Origin: Oscheius onirici
Lineage: Eukaryota; Nematoda; Chromadorea; Rhabditida; Rhabditidae
Direction: 5' to 3'
DNA: 64,000 bases
Assembly (NCBI GenBank): GCA_932521025.1
Contig: OW051468.1
Location: 620,064 to 684,063, forward strand
The position numbers and the translations under genes are program-made. The notes beneath the pieces were generated by a model. It had not been told where the DNA came from, made no database searches, and saw only the letters and a program-made list of their open reading frames with translations. Positions 61,442 through 64,000 of the stretch are shown piece by piece. Position 1 is the first letter of the stretch. The number at the start of each line of letters is the position of its first letter.

Positions 61442-63194
61442 ATGACTATCAGCGAGCTACTATATATATTTTTGGCCATTTTGGCCTCGTCAAATGGCGA
61501 TAGGACAGAAAGATCCAGTCAGGGGACTCTGGAACAGGAGATTATTAACCAGCTTCTCAAAAATTATGACATGAGGGTGAGACCGCCGCCGGTCAACAAT
61601 ACAGGTGAGAGTGAGAGAGTTAGAGGGATAGAGGGACAGAGAGACAGACAGAAAGAGAGACAGAGAGAGACTGAGAGGGAGAGTAACAGAGGGAGACAGA
61701 GAGTCAAAGAAACGGAGGAACAGAGAGACTGTTTTCTAATCCGAACAAAACTTCCAGACGGTACCGGTCCAGTAATCGTAATAGTCAACGTCATGCTCCG
61801 AATGCTTTCAAAAATCGACGTGGTCAACATGGAATACAGTATGCAAATGACGTTCCGAGAAAGCTGGTACGACCCAAGAATGGCCTACGGAAAGTTGGGA
61901 TATCCGAATGCGCCAAAGTTTTTGACTGTTCCTCATATTAGTGGGTGTGACATATTTTTTTGTAAAAAAGAAGTTTTTCCAGAGAAAAATCTATGGATCC
62001 CGGACACCTTCTTTCCGGTAATTAGACTGTGAATACTCAATATAGAAATGTTCAGACAGAAAAATCAGCTCATGAGCATACAATTGACACTATTAACATG
62101 TTTTTGAGGATATATCCTGACGGAAAGGTGAGTGAGAGAGGCAGTAGAAGAGTGCAAATCCAGAGTACAGCCTAAAGTACGCTGGAGTAGAGTCAGAATT
62201 GCTGATCAAGTTTCTTAGACGCTCAGAGGCAGAGAATAGGAGGGGAAGAATCGAGAGATACAGGTCGCTGGATTTAGGTCAAGAGTAGGCAGTACAATAT
62301 ACTGGAGATGAGTATGAACAGTAGTACTGATAAGTTATCTTACAGAGACAGTAAGAGTTGAGAGAGAGGTACAGGGTTGGGTCAAGAGTACAGTTATTCG
62401 GAATTGAACCAGTGTAATTGATCTGTTCCCTCATACATAGAAAGAGTATGAGAGGATGGGTCGAGAGAGTTTGAGCAGTAGTCTAGACAGCAGCGATATA
62501 CAAACCAGTCAGAGTCAAAGACACATGCTGCAGTTCACAGGAGAACAGACAGTAGAATACAGAGAGGTACCAGCCCTCTTCCAGATCCTCTACAGTAACC
62601 GGATCAGTCTCACAAATTCCTGCCCTATGCAGCTCCAGCTCTATCCTCTAGACCTACAGAGGTGTAACTTTGACATTGTCAGCTATGCCCACACTATGAA
62701 GGTAAATGTTCATTTTTTTTGTTCAAAAATTATCCTAAGGACATAATCTACGAGTGGGAGCCCTCAGGACCAGTACAAATTAAGCAGGGAGTCGGTAGTG
62801 ATCTGCCAAATTTCGTCCTGACAAATATTTCTACGAATAATGATTGTACGAGTCATACCAACACAGGTTGGGAATTTTCTTAATTTTTATCAAAAAGTTT
62901 AAGGATCATATGCTTGTTTGAGAATGCATCTGATGCTGAAGAGACAGTTCAGTTACTATTTAGTCCAGCTTTATGGACCGACGACTATGATAGTCATTGT
63001 ATCATGGGTTAGCTTCTGGATTGATATGCATTCAACCGCTGGGCGAGTGGCTCTGGGAGTCACTACACTTCTGACAATGACAACTATGGTAAGTTTGGGG
63101 GAGAGAGACAGAGGGACAGAGAGTGAGAGAGTTACAGTCTAAGAGTGAGAGAAGAGGCGCAGGTTTCTTTACCCCCCCCCCCCAAACTTTGATT

Positions 63195-63225
<31 letters not shown>

Positions 63226-64000
63226 GGGGGAAGGAAGGAAATCTACATTTTTCGGCTCTCGGTCCCAGTAAACAAAATTGTAGCCCTGATCAAGCTCTAC
63301 AACTTTGCAGAACATGGTGAAGCGTGAAATTGCTGTTATCACTGTGAAAAATAACTTTTGTCTTGGTTGAAAAGTTTTGACTTAGAAGCAGTTTTTCACA
63401 CTGATAACAGCATTTTTACGCTTTTCCATGTTCTACAAAGTTGTAGAATTTGATAAGGGATACAACTTTGCTCCCTGGGACAAAGCTGGAAAACGCAAAC
63501 CTGATCCGGAAAATTCGCGGCCCCAAAATCCAAGTTTAGGGTGAGGGTAAAGATACCGCCCCCGAAAAAAGAGACAGAGATAGAGACAGATACCAGTAGT
63601 ACCATTTTTTTTTAGCAATCAGCAATCAACGCCAAGCTCCCACCTGTCAGTTATATCAAAGTGGTAGATGTCTGGCTTGGAGCCTGTCAAATGTTCGTCT
63701 TTGGAGCACTACTGGAATATGCTTTCGTGTCCTACCAGGACACTAGTCGACAGAGTGAGAGAGCTAAGGAGAAGGCTACAGCGATACAGAGAAAGAAGAG
63801 ACAAAAGATGGAAATGGTCGATGCGGAGATTTATCAGCCGCCCTGTACATGTCATATGGTGAGTTTTTTGAGGAACGGAAGGAGGGTGTCATGAATTTCT
63901 GAGCAGGGGATGAGGGGGAAAAAGCATTGATAGGGAGAGACAGAGACAGAATTTTTTCCAGTACCGGTCATCCGAAATGTCCTGGAAGGACCGTCTGCGG
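61442..64000 (+). CDS. Cys-loop ligand-gated chloride-channel subunit, 3' end outside window
   Basis: Exons: 61442-61604, 61758-61940, 61983-62017, 62056-62127, 62585-62701, 62740-62866, 62904-63088, 63616-63858 and 63962-64000 (continuing). A signal peptide is followed by the extracellular domain with [18 protein letters not shown] and the cys-loop [15 protein letters not shown]. Four-helix pore region: M1 around [24 protein letters not shown]2 [21 protein letters not shown]3 [25 protein letters not shown]. The last complete exon is the start of the M3-M4 loop. The type is an anion channel of the nematode lgc/acc group, on excitable-cell membranes; the ligand cannot be read. In M2 the usual Pro-Ala-Arg of anion channels is Ala-Gly-Arg. 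Intron 7 contains a foldback repeat. Confidence 0.93.
63160..63563. repeat. Foldback repeat with poly-C/poly-G tracts (family 3)
   Basis: Left end GGTTTCTTTACCCCCC, then a T run and about 24 G. Right end GAGGGTAAAGATACCGCCCC. Inner AAAATTGTAGCCCTGATCAAG/TACAACTTTGC arms and a GTTATCACTGTGAAA central stem. Inserted in intron 7 of the channel gene. Confidence 0.8.

Noticed and set aside
63205-63230. Run of about 24 G as a G-quadruplex regulatory element
   Set aside because: It is part of a foldback repeat and homopolymer length may be an assembly artefact; no independent evidence of function.

Overview
This window is animal nuclear DNA, most likely from a free-living rhabditid-type nematode. 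The genes are broken by many mostly short GT-AG introns whose acceptors read TTTTCAG or TTTCCAG. Several start codons sit just behind a TTTCAG, as expected for trans-splicing. The gene content is nematode: a cuticle collagen, ERM-1, RPL-13, CDT-1, TPPP, an INPP5F/SAC2 lipid phosphatase, a UDP-glycosyltransferase, a GT31 glycosyltransferase and a cys-loop chloride-channel subunit. I assembled exons by eye from splice sites, reading frame and family resemblance. No species is assigned.

1-15.3 kb: a cluster of at least six small Ly6/three-finger GPI-anchored-type genes or fragments (1-273, 4701-5198, 5271-5502, 8619-8934, 11903-12528, 14796-15254). Interleaved with them are TPPP (900-2486), an HMGA-type AT-hook protein (7630-8058) and two secreted proteins I cannot place (9060-11901 and 12674-14506). 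This is the most accessory-looking part of the window.

16.5-28.1 kb: a UDP-glycosyltransferase (16487-20857, +) faces a minus-strand series of cdt-1 (21034-25106), a cuticle collagen (25515-26780) and a GKAP1-like coiled-coil protein (27047-28111). An intron of cdt-1 holds a decayed copy of what looks like the gene's own C-terminal half. A collagen intron holds about 57 copies of a CCCTGT hexamer.

29.9-46.8 kb: housekeeping block. It contains the INPP5F-like phosphatase (+), rpl-13 (-) with a well-formed H/ACA snoRNA in its first intron, a DUF167 protein (-), a perilipin-like lipid-droplet protein (+), a doubtful small gene (40535-41028) and erm-1 (-).

46.8-53.1 kb: gene-poor, with repeats and a decayed copy of a perilipin exon. 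53.1-64 kb: a GT31 galactosyltransferase-like gene (+), an NHL-type propeller protein (-), a gene-poor gap, and a ligand-gated chloride-channel gene (+) that runs off the end.

Repeats are abundant and mostly intronic. They include foldback elements of several families, some with poly-C/poly-G ends, tRNA-like relics with good B boxes, a conserved 105-bp element with RNA-like stems, and pervasive GAGAGWCAGA/CTCTCTGWC quasi-repeats. The genes are a mixture of independent functions (lipid droplet, cortex/cytoskeleton, replication licensing, secretion). No operon is convincing.
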